From: Blastomyces gilchristii SLH14081
Taxonomy: Eukaryota > Ascomycota > Eurotiomycetes > Onygenales > Ajellomycetaceae
Assembly (NCBI RefSeq): GCF_000003855.2
Contig: NW_003101671.1
Coordinates: 1,330,154 to 1,394,153, forward strand
Direction of reading: 5' to 3'
Length of the DNA: 64,000 nt
Shown piece by piece: positions 11,039 through 23,439 of this stretch. A program made the position numbers and the translations under genes. The notes below the pieces were generated by a model that saw only the letters and a list, made by a program, of their open reading frames with translations, was not told where the DNA came from and did no database searches. How positions within the stretch are numbered: position 1 is the first letter of the stretch; each line of letters opens with the position of its first letter.

Positions 11039-12832
11039 TTCTTATTAAAGTTAAAAAATAAAGAAAATAAAAACAGAACTGTGAACACAATTTAGAGATT
11101 AATAAAGAAAAAATAAAGAAAACTTATATTTATATTCTTAATATCTGTAACACTCAATCTTCTTATAACTATCAATTTCTCTCTTCAAAGAAGTAGAGAG
11201 TATTATATCTGTAATACAGACAATTATTACATTTGATATGAAGACTGTCAGAAATGCACAGACTTCAGAAAAGTCAGATATCAGAGTGTATACAGTTGAA
11301 GCAGAATCTTGAGAGCTGATTATCTATATATGTAATCAGATACTTCTTATAAAGCTGTGTTCACTTTCTTAGTTATACTGAAGTATTCAGTCTGAAAACA
11401 ATTAAGATACAGAGAGAGAGCTCATCTGTTCAGATTAACTCTTATTATAAATTCATAACATTCACATTGTCTTGATTACTCAGATTTTGCAGGTATTCAG
11501 AAACTCATCTCTCATTGATAATAGAATTACAGAAATGTACTACGATATGAGAACTGTTGATAGAGAATCTAGACATATTTGCATATATCTGATCAGAGAT
11601 TATGCAGATAGAGAGAAGATGATTGTAGACTTACAAAGCTGTAGAAGACACTGACAACATCAGAAGCTTTATAAGAACTGTCAGCTATAATCTGTAAGAA
11701 ATTACTTATAAAAAGACTTATAGCAAAGAGCAGAACTGTACTACTTAAAGTCAGAGACTGATCTGAGAAAGATATAGAGTTAACTGCTGACCTGAAGATC
11801 AGATGCAGTGACAAGGCTAAGAAGAATGAAGATATCATTATAAGCAGTGATGTCTCTGCTTCATCAGCCAGTAAAAAGCAATTAGAAGAGTTATAAGAAC
11901 ACTCATAAGAAGCTCAGCAGTGATCAGACATTATTTATAAAAATATTGAAATTGAAAAATTTTTATTCTTGAGAAGTTCTTGAATTAATATACAGATATT
12001 GTCAGAAATACTCTCTCTCTGTTATCTGAGTGAAAACACTTCACAGATGAATAAGAATACTCACAGTTTATAAGAATGAGAGCTGTTATAGAAAAAGAAA
12101 AAAGAAGATAAGATTTCACAGACAGATCTGAGATATTTATACTACTTTAGAGAGATTTATTTACACTGTGAATAATCTTATGAAATAGTCAGATCACTTT
12201 AGTAAACAAAGAATGATTGTGAATTGCAGATCTGAATCTTTCTATATAACTATAAAGAGTGATTACAGACTGTGAATATCTTGATTCTACAACTCTACAG
12301 AGTTAGTGAAAGAATGAAAAATTTCTCACAATTCTACAGTATCAAAGAATGATGATTTATAAGAATGAGTGAAAGATCAACTTGTAAATACTTCTCTTTG
12401 ATAGAAATAATCTCATAGAGAGTGATTCATCTGTGAGATGAATCTGTGTAATAATTATACAAGAATCTTATAAAAATAATTAAGAGTCAACTGAAACTCT
12501 TCAGATTAGAAGATGTGAGATGAATCTGTGTGATAATTATACAAGAATCTTACAGAAATAATTGAGAGTTAATCAGAACTCTTCTGTATGAAAGATACAA
12601 GATAAATCTATATAACAGTCAGAGAAAGATCTGCAGATTATAAAGAATCTCACAGAATAAGAAACTGAGTGACAGACTCTTTTTTCTTCATAGTAACAAG
12701 AGATTTTTCCTCACTGAGGTTTTTTTATAGATATGAAGAGTTTTTAGTGAGTATCACTGCAGTACTGAGTCTGATTCTATGAAATCACTCAGTGAAAGAC
12801 TTCACAGATGAAGTCTTAGAGAGGAAAGAATA
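11039..12832 (+). other. Family B region between chromodomain and 3' LTR
   Basis: This is the continuation of the family B plus-strand copy beyond the element A insertion (shared TTCT). It ends in a purine-rich tract (12818-12832, AGAGAGGAAAGAATA) immediately before the 3' LTR, as expected of a polypurine tract. A 60-codon open stretch at 11472-11654 has no recognisable domain. The region contains an ~82-bp tandem repeat. No gene can be supported. Confidence 0.55.
12433..12620. repeat. 82-bp tandem repeat, about 2.3 copies
   Basis: GTGAGATGAATCTGTGT begins at 12433 and again at 12515 and both are followed by near-identical ATAATTATACAAGAATCTTA; a weaker third start follows near 12597. The copies differ mainly by transitions. 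Confidence 0.75.
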
Positions 12833-13090
12833 TGTAAGAAATCTTACTTCTTACAGATTCTTTATCTCTATTTCTATCTCTCATGTAATCAATAGAGTTA
12901 GTGACTCTTGACTACATACAACTATATAGACTGAAGTTCATGAATACTATTCATAACTTAGCTTGAATGCTATTACATATTTAATTTCTACATTTTATCT
13001 TTCTATCATGAATACTTCTAGTAGTTAATAGTACATATCACGCCAAGCTGCAAACACCTGAATAATCGCCTGCGAGCACTTATTCTTACA
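12833..13090 (+). repeat. 3' LTR of family B plus-strand copy
   Basis: 258 bp, bounded by perfect 8-bp inverted ends TGTAAGAA/TTCTTACA, and matching in reverse complement the 258-bp LTR at 32029-32286. It directly follows a polypurine-like tract, which fixes it as the 3' LTR of the plus-strand copy. Confidence 0.88.
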
Positions 13091-13146
13091 CAATTTCACA
13101 CGCCTTGGTTTTTCATGACAAGGTGCTACTGAGTAGCTGCAATAAT
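13091..13146. repeat. Short GC-retaining repeat of unknown type
   Basis: Contains CACACGCCTTGGTTT, which recurs in reverse complement at 40283-40305 beside a hAT end. The two copies share about 45 bases. I cannot assign it to a class. Confidence 0.5.
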
Positions 13147-14065
13147 TATTCAGTCACTGAAGCATATTCTTTGTATTACTCATATGATTTAACTTATAAT
13201 ATAAACACTGATAAAGAATTTTAATATCAAGATAAAGAATAATAAAATGACTAATTCTTAGAATGAGAATGAGATAAAAGTGATTACTTAAATAACTTTT
13301 ATATTCACTCTGTAAAAGATAATATTTTTTTAATAATACTTTTTAATAATACTTTTTAATAATACTTTTTAATAATACTACTGTTAATTTTGAATAGATT
13401 AACTAATAATTTAAATATCATAGATTTGAAACATTGTTAATATGATTTATATCTTCTCTAAATAATAATAATAATTTCATAATATTTAATAAATAAATAA
13501 ATCAGTCACATCACTGAATATAATACAGAATATTAAAATATAGTGAAGTTCAATATATAAGATAATTATTCAGACTCTTTAATTGTATTAGATATTTAAT
13601 TATTGAGTACAATACTCTGATCAGAAAAAGATTCAGATATTAAAACTTTCTAAAATAAAGTAAACTCAGTTGAAATATATAATTAATTTACTGTTTTAGT
13701 TTTATAAGATAACTAAGACAGTTTCAATCACTTATACATTAATGCTGCAGTCAGTCTGATAAGTATATAATAGTTTATTTACTCATCTTAAGAAGCAGTT
13801 AAATCACTTAAAAAGAAATTCAGTCTGAAATAATACTATAGTGCAGGCTATTATTACTATAAGAAATAAACTAATATATTACTATAGTAAAACTGAATAA
13901 TCTTTTATAGAGTACTATACTATAGCAGCTCTACTAGATTTCTTCCATTAAATTAATATTTACACTTCTTAAGATTGAATAGAGAAGAAATGAGACTTAT
14001 ATATTAAATTTATCTGAGACTACTACAATGCTAACTATCAGAGATTTGAATAAGCAGATATTAGA
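13147..14065 (+). mobile_element. Truncated hAT copy, reverse orientation
   Basis: The block matches the reverse complement of about 18540-19440 in the hAT element: e.g. the segment around 13840-13930 pairs with 18650-18740, and the repeat at 13331-13379 with 19216-19270. The transposase sense is therefore plus here. It is more heavily mutated than its partner and is cut on the right by the family C LTR at 14066. Confidence 0.75.
13331..13379. repeat. 14-bp tandem repeat TAATAATACTTTTT
   Basis: Three to four near-perfect units; the partner hAT copy carries diverged units at the same place (19216-19270), so the array predates the transposition of at least one of them. Confidence 0.8.
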
Positions 14066-14360
14066 TATAACAGGCTACACTCGATCAATTATACAGACTA
14101 TTTCTTTACACTTTATAGATTTCACTGAAAGCTCTGATTCTTGATTGTTCTTAATTGCTGATTCTCAGCTGAAAAACTCACAGAATTTCTATTCTTCTAT
14201 TCTGAAGCTTCACTGCGTATGTCACTGCATACATGTATAAATATTCACTCTGATCACTGATTTCTGCACTTTCTCTTTCTTTTCCTTCTCTAATATTTTC
14301 CTCTTTATTATATAAGATCTATATATATTATACTGATCTATTCAGTCTAGGTCTCTTATA
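14066..14360 (+). repeat. 5' LTR of family C plus-strand copy
   Basis: About 295 bp aligning with the reverse complement of the 314-bp LTRs at 34229-34542 and 39670-39983. Its ends have decayed from TGTGGC...CTTACA to TATAAC...CTTATA. The sequence just inside (CTAGAAAAAAGTTCATTATC) equals that just inside the 5' LTR of the minus-strand copy. Confidence 0.8.
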
Positions 14361-17300
14361 CTAGAAAAAAGTTCATTATCTTCTCATTAGAAATAATTAC
14401 TCATTGAGAAGATATTTAAATGTGTAACAATGTGTAAGAAATAGAGAAATAAACTACTAGTTAAGTGAATATTAAGTCTTTAAATAGAAGCTTACTCATC
14501 AGTCACTCTGACTCTGTAACAAGATCTCATAAAGAGAACAAGATCTTATGAAGAGAATAAGAGAATGTCAGTAAAAGACTCAAGAGTTCTGACATCTTAG
14601 ATATATAAGATATTCATATGATTACACTTCTGATTCTGAAGAACTCTTAAATGCGGATATCACACATGTGATAAATAGTATATCTACTAATAATATTAGA
14701 GAACTCTTAAATACAAGTATAGATGCAGTGCTACAGTGACTCTGAGCAATGTTAAAATTACAACAGCAATAGATAGCTAATATACATGTAACTTAATAAC
14801 ATCAATATAAGGAAATTCAATGATTATCTTAATAAGAAATCTCTGTACAGATAATTTCAATACTGACTGAATCAGATATAAATATAATATAAGTGTTAAA
14901 GAAATGTCTAGATACTTCTATATATTTTAATACTTCTAATCTCACTCTCTATTCATCATAAAGATTGGAAATACTTGTGAAACTAAGTATAGATGAAGAT
15001 ATCATCAGTCTATTAATTAATCAGAATTGATATATTAATGATTGATTGAAAGATCATATGAAACAGAAGTTTCATTCATAAATAAAAGCATGTAAATCAG
15101 TGTTACTGTTTATATATATCTGATAATATTATCAGATATCTTGATATTCTGTTCAGAGATACTGTTACACAGCAGAAAGTATTAGATTGATTACAGAGTA
15201 TTTAACAGAGAAATACTTCTCTTACTACATTTATTCCTGACTTTGATATCAAGATTCTAGAAGCAGATGATCAATCTTAAGAGAATTGAATGAAAATTAG
15301 CATGCTTAAAAACACACTAACTTTCAAACTTCTACAGACTTCTATAAGTATAGATGAAGATCAGACTTATAAAGACTTCTATATATAACTCTGAACATTG
15401 AATAATTATCTTATTAAACTTAAGAGTATATAGAATAGTAACAGAAGATGCTACATCTTAGTCACTTATACATCTGTGTAAAAGAATAACAATGTAGATA
15501 CTATGAATTGAGTGAACTTAAATATCTATATATAAATAAAAGTCTCTGTTATCTGAACAAGTTTCTGAGTTCTTAGAATTACTTCTAGAGAAGTTGCTAA
15601 TGAATGTCAATATAAGATATGTATCAACTGTAACTGATCAGAACACATTGCTTTTAACTACTAATCAGTCTATATATCTTCTTACTCAAAGAATGAATCA
15701 GTATCTGTCTATATCAATTATGTTACACTAGAGAAAGATTCAGAAAATAACTATAAGAATACTTTAATAAAATAGAGAAAAGATTAGCTTCTGTTCAAAT
15801 TCACAAGCAGAAGCTTGAAGAGATCAGATAATAATAATTTAAAGAGAAAATGATAATGAATATAATTCTTATATCTACTGTGATAAATAATATGTATAAT
15901 ATGAAAGTTATGATAGATAGTAATCTATACTACTATATAATGATTAAATCTTCAGTTATAAGATATTACAATCTTCAGTGTATTCTCTTATTAAAACTCT
16001 AACTTCTTGCAGAATTTGATAATCTGAAAGATGTTTACACTCATTATATAGTGAAACTGAATATAGATGTCAGAGAACATTAATATGAAAATACTTATAT
16101 ATATAAAGTTGATAATCTTGATTATAATCTTATACTAGAACTTGTCTGACTATCTGAACAAGATATCTTATTGAATACTTAAAACAGAAGCTTGATATTC
16201 TCTAATAATAATAGAATTTATAAAGATGATATTTATAAGACTATGAATCTGACACAGATCTCTGTTAATGCTTATAAAATACTCTGAGAGAACTTCTGAC
16301 AAAGTCACTGACAGAGTCAGCAGTGAGATTATATAATAATCTACTCTGTTAGTCTGACTGATATTAAAAAACCTCTAGAAAAGTTATCTCACATTATAAT
16401 AATAGATTCTTATACAAAACTTTCTCAATAATATTATGAATATCTAGATATCTTTTAATAGATAATATTACAAATCTACTCTCTTTACAGGCTCAGAACT
16501 GATCGCAGTATTAAGTTAAAAAAGAAAGGTAATAAGAACTTCTGAATCATTATAAGGCTTCTTTATAATATATTCTGAGATAAACTTCTTCTTCTTCAGA
16601 AGATACTCACTAATCGGTTAAATAAAAATTTATATATATTAGTAACTCTTCTACTGCAGTCTCTATTCTCTTTAGAAAGAAATCAGATGAAGAACTTCAA
16701 TTCTGTATAAACTATTAAGAATTGAATAGATTAATTAAGAATAACTGCTATTCTTTATCTCTTATTAATGAAACTCTAGCTTGTATTGAACAAGTTTAAT
16801 AACTTATAAAGCTAAATATTATTACTGCATTTTATAAGATCTGTATCACTGAATAGCTTACAGTATTCTAAATATATTATAATCTCTTTGAATAAGTAGT
16901 TACACTCTTTGAACTGACTAACACTCTCAGTATATTTCAAAAGTATATTAACTGAGTACTTCAAGATTTTCTTGATAAACTAGCATCTGTATATCTCAAT
17001 GACATTCTCATCTTCACTAATAAGTTCAGAAAAAAATATCAAGAATATGTATGAAGAGTATTATAATAATTATAAGAAGCAGAACTATTAATAGATATTA
17101 ATAAATGTAATTTTAAAGTCAAGAGTACAAAATATCTAGGTTTTATCATAGAAACTGATAAGAAGATTTAAATGAATTCTGAGAAGATCTCTGTCATTCT
17201 TGAATGAGAAGCTTCATGTACTGTGAAAGATATATAAAGCTTCATCAGATTTACTAACTTCTATCAACAATTTATATAAAACTTCTCAGATATTATGAGA

Positions 17301-17709
17301 TCACTTACAGAACTTATTAAGAAGAACTCAGTATTTCAGTGATCAGTGAACACTGAAGCTGCATTCATATAAATGAATAAGATGTTCATTCATATCTCTC
17401 TGTTAATAATATTTAACTCTGATTATAAAACAGTTATTGAAGCTGACTTCTTTGACTATATTACAGAGAGAGCTATATTATAATATAATAATAAAGATGT
17501 CTTATAATCATGCATCTTTATATCTAAGAAACTGAGTTCTGCTGAATATAACTATGAGATCTATGATAAGAAGCTTCTCATAATAGTATACTATCTAAAA
17601 GAATGAGACTCTGAACTCTGAAGTGTCTCTAAATTTGAGATAATCACAGATTATAAGAATCTCAAGCATTTCACAATTATCTGAAATCTTATTAAATAAC
17701 AGATATAAT
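14361..17709 (+). pseudogene. Family C gag-pol, degenerate (first part)
   Basis: Reading the plus strand: gag at about 14550-15700 ending in a zinc knuckle remnant (CINCNxSEHIAFN, about 15617-15660); protease-like stretch about 15880-16080; RT with YLNDILIFTNKF around 16990-17030 (Asp to Asn in the active site); and start of RNase H (EYNYEIYDKKLL, about 17535). All frames are closed by many stops. The hAT element interrupts RNase H at 17710. Confidence 0.82.
17702..17709. repeat. Left 8-bp target duplication of the hAT element
   Basis: GATATAAT, repeated at 23440-23447. The uninterrupted family C copy has AGATATAATAATCTGAG in one piece (minus strand, about 36291-36320), confirming the pre-insertion state. 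Confidence 0.92.
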
Positions 17710-18539
17710 TAGACTGGCCGGCAGAACCATGAATTTCACATTTGGTCTCATTTGATCTGATTTCATACATTTCTTGACGTGAGTCTCACCAGGATCAAGC
17801 CTTAAAAAAATCTGAAAATGAATCATTTCTGAGAGAAATGACATGAAAAATGATCAGATTTATTTCAAGAACAGTGAAATGAGAGTAATTTCTCAGAATA
17901 AACTGTGAAAGATGATCATTCTTTCAAAATCAGAATGAGACTGAGACTGAAGATCAAAATCAGTCTCATTCAGTTCATTCAGTGATTGCTTATATAATCA
18001 GAATTTGATAATGATTATTGATAACACTCATGAAACAACTAAATACATTCTTGTGCAAGTTTATTCTTCACTTTCTCATGAAAACTACACTTCTCTAATA
18101 TACTGTGATCAGAGGTATTAAACTGTTTGATAATTTCATGTTTTACAATCATGAGTTTCTTGATTGTTTCTCCTTGTAATTGTTCTCAGTGATAGTGATA
18201 AATATCTCAACTTGAGTTGAACTTTCACTTCATTCTCACCTCTGTCAATGAAATTACTAGAATATCATGCATCATCAGTGCAACAGTTGAATATATACTC
18301 TCAACAATTTTTCATAACTCTAGAATTAATTTGATGCATAAATTCATCAGATCATCTTGAAGATAGTGATCAAATTCAGTTTTATAAGCATGTAGTTTTA
18401 CCTGATTTTCAGTTGCAATCAATGTATGTAAGTTCTGTTTCAAAGTTAGTATTATAGTTCTATAGAATATGAAGCATTATCAAAGATTATTACTTACTAG
18501 GGAATTGTATTTCACTGTCTTCATATCTCAAACATCTGC

Positions 18540-18800
18540 TTGTTCAAATCTCTGATAGTTGGCATTGTAGTAGTCTCAGGCTAATTTGACATATAAGTCT
18601 CATTTCTCCTCTGTTCAATCTTGAGAAGTGTAGATATTAACTTGATGAAAGAGATCTAGTAGAGCTGCTACAGCATAGTACTCTGTAAAAGATTGTTCAG
18701 TTTTGCTGTAGTAATATGCCAGTTTATTTCTTACAGTAATAATAGCCTGTGCTATAGCATTATCTCAGACTGAATTTCTTTTTAAGTGATTCAACTGCTT
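18540..18800 (-). pseudogene. hAT transposase, C-terminal dimerisation region, degenerate
   Basis: Minus-strand reading gives RNKLAYYYSKTEQSFTEYY then AVAALLDLFHQVNIY, the well-known hAT block in which a Leu-Asp-Pro follows a small hydrophobic run before the dimerisation domain. The following DWTEEKW-type motif reads DxTEEKx with TGA at both Trp places (18615-18617 and 18600-18602). The remaining transposase presumably extends rightwards from here but is too degraded to delimit. Confidence 0.75.
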
Positions 18801-21563
18801 CTCAAGATAAGTAAATAAACTGTTATACACTCATCAGGCTGACTGCAGCATTGATGTACAAGTGATTGAGACTGTCTTTGTTGTCTTATAAAACTGAAAC
18901 AGTAAATCAATCACATATTTCAACTGAGTTCACTTTATATCAGAAAGTTTCAATGTCTGAATCTTTTTCTGATCAGAGTGTTACACTCAATGATCAATCA
19001 TCTGACACAATTGAAGAGCTCAAACAGTTATCTTATATATTGAACTTCACTGTGTTCTAACATTCTGTATCATATTCAGTGATGTGACTGATTTGTTTAT
19101 TTATTGAATATCATGAAATTGTTGTTGTTATTTAGAGAAGGTACAAATTGCATTAGCAATGTTTCAAATCTGTGATATTTAAATTATTAGTCAATCTATT
19201 CAAAATTAACAGTAGTATTATCAAAAAGCATTATCAAAAAGCAATATTAAAAAGTGTTATCAAAAAACATTATCTTTTATAAAGTGAATGTAAAAGTTAC
19301 TTGAGTAATTACTTTCATCTCATTCTCATCTCAAGAATCAGTCATCTCATTATTTTTCATCTCAATGTTAAGATTCTTTATCAGTGTTTGTATCATAAGT
19401 TGAATCATATAAGCAATGCAGAGAATATGATCTTGTTTATCATTTCAGAAATACAAAGCCAATTTTTACTTCAAGCTGTTCATCATAGTGTAGTTATTTA
19501 CAGCATTGTCCATTGTAATTGTAAGAAGACTGAAACTAATATCTCAATAGTTATTTTTAATCACAGTTATTAATATCTCTACTATATAATTCTCAGTATG
19601 ACTACTGATCAATGATTTAAATTCAATTAATATCTCTTAATAAGTTCAGTTCTCATCAATGTAATAACATATAACTCTTATAAATGTAAGATTGTTTGTA
19701 CTAGTTTATACATTCACTGTGAGAGACACTCTTCAATAATTCTTCAACTCTGATTCTAGATATTGTATATTGACTTTGTAGTATATCTTGAGATTGAACT
19801 GAAGACAGAATCAATATGAAATATAAAGATTTAAATTAAGTATTTAAAGAAGTGTTCAGAATTCAGGGTTTTCAATTGATTAAAGAGAAAGATTCAGAGA
19901 TATACACATACAAAGTAATTGTTCATGAAAGTTATCAGATGAGAGTTGTGAAATCAGAGTACTGATACATAGTCATTTTCACATGATTTTCTTCAAATTA
20001 GAAAGTTAGTATTATCAAAAATCATTATCTGATAGAGTAACTTATCAGCTCAGTAGTAATTTTCTGATTATTTTTCTTTTATTATCTATATTCTGATGAC
20101 TTCAGATGTTAGAAAATTTCTTCAGAGTCATGATCAGTTTATAATAAATATTTCTGAATGAAGTTGCAGTGATTGTAGCAGAGAGATGACTCTTCAGTAA
20201 TCTATAATACAATCTGTTGATAATTATTTCATAGTTCATCTCAGTGTTTGTGTTGAGTTTTTCATAAATTTCATGACCTGAAATCAGATGTGAAGAATGA
20301 AGTGATTATTTATTATAATTGAAAGAGAGCATTCTGTATTGAATTGTAAATAACATAGACTTTGTAATTCACAGTGATTTCTTGAAGAGTTTGTGAATCT
20401 TCAATAGAAGTAAAAGAAGTAAAAGAAGTGAATTCAGAAGATATGATAATAATTTAAAAAAGATGATAATTTATTTTCAATAACTGATCACTGATATGTG
20501 TAAGAAGAATTAATATAAGAGAAAATAATCTTCTTTCTTAGCTTAGTTATAATTTTAGTACTAACTCAGATTGAATATCATCAATGTATAAAAGTAAATA
20601 AACAATCTTGATTAATCTCTGTTATATTTCTTGAAATATATTAATATTATGAAAGAGAGTATTACTAAATTATGTTATCAGATAATATTATTAAAAATAT
20701 ATTAATATTATAAATATCAATGTTGAAAAAATGTTGATACTTATATATTATAGTGACATGATAGTTGAATATATATATATATATTATTCCTGATATTGAT
20801 AATTGATTACAACTTGTACAATAATTTTTGAAAACTCAAAATTAATTTTAATTATTAACTAATAGTTATAAACTTATAACTAACTAATATAAAAAAAAAA
20901 AAACTTTTTCTATTTATTATCTTTCTTCTCTTTCTCATTCTTCTTATCATTCTTTATAATTCACTTCTCATTCTCATTCTTCTTCTTCTTCTTCTCATCT
21001 GAGATGATAATCATCTCAAAATCTCTCTCTGCTGCCTTCTCAGAGAAGGGTTCTCACTGCTCTCTCTCAGCCAGGTCAATCTGTGCCTCAAAATCCCATA
21101 TTTTCTGATCTGCTGTCTTAGGTTCCATCTCAGCAGTAAGCAGATTGACATGCTCAGAGAGCAGAGCTGTCTTCTCAATATTCTGAATCATGAAGTGCAT
21201 TCAAGACCTGAACAAGGTCTCAATTCTCTTCTCTATCAGCTTCTGCTAATCAATTAGAGAACAGAAGTGTTATTAAAAATTGTTATCTCTTAATAAAAAA
21301 CTTATCAGTTTTAACTTCTTTATCTTCTGCTTTAATACCTTCTCAATCTTCTTCTGCTGTTACTTATTTACAGTAACACTCTTCTTCTCTCTCTCTCTCT
21401 TCATCTTGATCTCAAATCATTCTCAGAACTTCTCCTGATCTCACTGCTACTATATGAGACTCTTCACTATCTTCTTTTTCAATCTCTCACAGACAGTGTC
21501 ATCTGCATTATTTCTATACTTAGTTTAGTCTAAATCTATCAGAAGTATTACTTAAAATTGTTA

Positions 21564-21893
21564 TCATTCTACTCTCTTACAGAGCCTCTTCAAGGTATTA
21601 TAATATGTCTTACAATCTGTCTCTCTGTACTTGAATGCCTTCTTCTTCTCTCTCTTCAATCTGTGACAGCACTCACACACCTTGATAGTCCGCAGAACTG
21701 CAGAATATTTGAAGAGGAATAACATGATTGATTTTAATGAGTATTGAAGAGAGAATGAAGACAGGCAATGATATGATAATAATGATAATGATAATGATAA
21801 TAATGATGATGATAATGATGATGATAATAATAGTGATAATGATAATAATGAAAGAGAGAGTGCATCAGAATATATTATTAACTTACTAAACAT
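21564..21893 (-). pseudogene. Cys-containing remnant within the hAT element
   Basis: A 109-codon open stretch on the minus strand begins with a Ser/Leu-rich run produced by a GATAAT-type microsatellite (21770-21850) and ends with a Cys-rich piece (VCECCHRLKREKKKAF ... CKTYYNTLKRLCKRVE). The spacing recalls a fungal zinc-cluster or small zinc-binding protein, and downstream (20950-21500) the minus strand reads as a coiled-coil-like charged stretch. It may be captured gene sequence or a second hAT-borne ORF. Function unknown. Confidence 0.4.
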
Positions 21894-22943
21894 AAAGAGA
21901 TAAAGAAACTATTAACAGCTTTCAGAGATGTACAGAAATGACTACAGTATTGCATAGCAACATTATCTTCATTCAATATATACACTATTGATATTCTTTA
22001 TATGCATTTATCATATAAGAGATACATGCAGAAAACAGATCTTTATTACTAGAAAGAATGATTACAGTGATTCTCTGTTTTCATATTATAAAGATAAGTT
22101 ATTCTCATTTCTTTCTTCTCTCTTTTCTCTTCTTCTTCAACTCATCACTAAGTTCAAGCTGGTATGAAAACTATTAAAACACTCATAGAAACTCTCAAAT
22201 TAAAGAGTATAGACTAATCAAATTTTAAATACAGATAAATTAAATTAATTCAATAATACTAATTATTCATTCTCTCTTTAATAAAATAATAGTCATGTCT
22301 TTCTCTTCCCTTTCTCAAATGAAACATGACTCATAAAAAGTGAGTATCACATCAAACTATAATGATCAACACAGTCTCAGCATGCAGAGCTGTATACACA
22401 CAGTGTGTGCTGAACTGAGAGACTGTATAAGTTGTAAACTGACAGCAGCATCTCAGAGAGAGTCATGCAGTGTGAGAAAGTCACAACTCTCAGTCATATA
22501 TGCAGAGAGTGAATCACTGCAGTAAGTGCATGTGCATTGCATGAAAGTAACACTTTTTAATAATACTCAGTCTCTGATATTATGAAAATAGAGTCTCTCT
22601 GTGAGATCTGTTTTTATCAGAAGTTGAAGAATCTTATATTTCTCAAGATCATCTTCACATGCCTTGTCTGTGAAATCAATAAGAGAAATCATTGATTTCA
22701 GTGTTCTGTTCTTGATGCTATTCAAGTGACAGCAGAGTTCATCCTGATCACACTTTTTAAGTGTATATTTTCTAATTATTCATATTTATACAGATATATA
22801 CTGATTATTTATTAGATAGTGTTAAGATAATAACTTATTATAGCTGTGTTACTCTCACTGTGAGAGATACACAGTTGATAATAAACATTATAAAGACTCT
22901 GAGAAGTGAGTATTTTAAGAGTACTGTAGCTCTGCAATCTTGA

Positions 22944-23060
22944 TTTTTTTTTATTTTTATTTTTCATTTTTTTCTTTTTCTTTTCTTTTTTTTTTTTTAT
23001 TGTGATTTTTTCTTGTGTTTGTTTTGTTTTTTGTTTTTTATTTTTTTTTTGTATTTTATG
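22944..23060. repeat. T-rich low-complexity tract
   Basis: Long T runs broken by single A, G or C; the second hAT copy has the matching tract at 33997-34125. Confidence 0.85.
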
Positions 23061-23169
23061 TTTTTTTTATAATTAAAATTATATGAATTATGATCTGTGT
23101 TCAGAAAAGTAACAATATTTGATAATACTCTCTATTGAATTTTTAACAAATGAGCACTATGTTATGATA

Positions 23170-23174
23170 TTATG
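23170..23174. other. Empty target site paralogous to the element C' insertion
   Basis: Single TTATG in the context GATATTATGTAAGTGAG. The other hAT copy has the same context split by element C' (34229-39983) with TTATG duplicated on both sides. Confidence 0.9.
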
Positions 23175-23439
23175 TAAGTGAGAAATGATTTCATAATCTC
23201 ATTTAATATCATTCTCAATAATGAGATCAGAATGAAAATATGACTAAGAATTTAAACATATTCTTTATCTAGAACTAGATTTTTATTTGAAAAGTGAATC
23301 TGAGATCTTTAATATTTGAAATAACATGATTTGAGATCAATGTGATGAACATAAACCATGATCAGAAGTAATGCTTTTAGACAACATAACAACTGTAAAG
23401 TTTGATCCTGGTCTCAGACACGGTCACACGGTCAGTCTA

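Larger units (their letters stand above)
17710..23439 (-). mobile_element. hAT-superfamily DNA transposon, 5.7 kb, degenerate
   Basis: The element starts TAGACTG and ends CAGTCTA (perfect 7-bp inverted ends, matching again at CCG two bases further in), and is flanked by the perfect 8-bp duplication GATATAAT. Eight-base duplications and TAG/CTA-type ends are hAT hallmarks. The minus strand encodes a transposase C-terminal region. Parts recur at 13147-14065 and at 33840-34228 plus 39984-40253. A T-rich stretch (22944-23060) and low-complexity segments (20880-21560) lie toward the right end. All frames are broken. Confidence 0.9.

Noticed and set aside
13331..13379. Direct repeats considered as a CRISPR array
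   Set aside because: Units are 14-bp tandem copies without spacers, in fungal transposon DNA.
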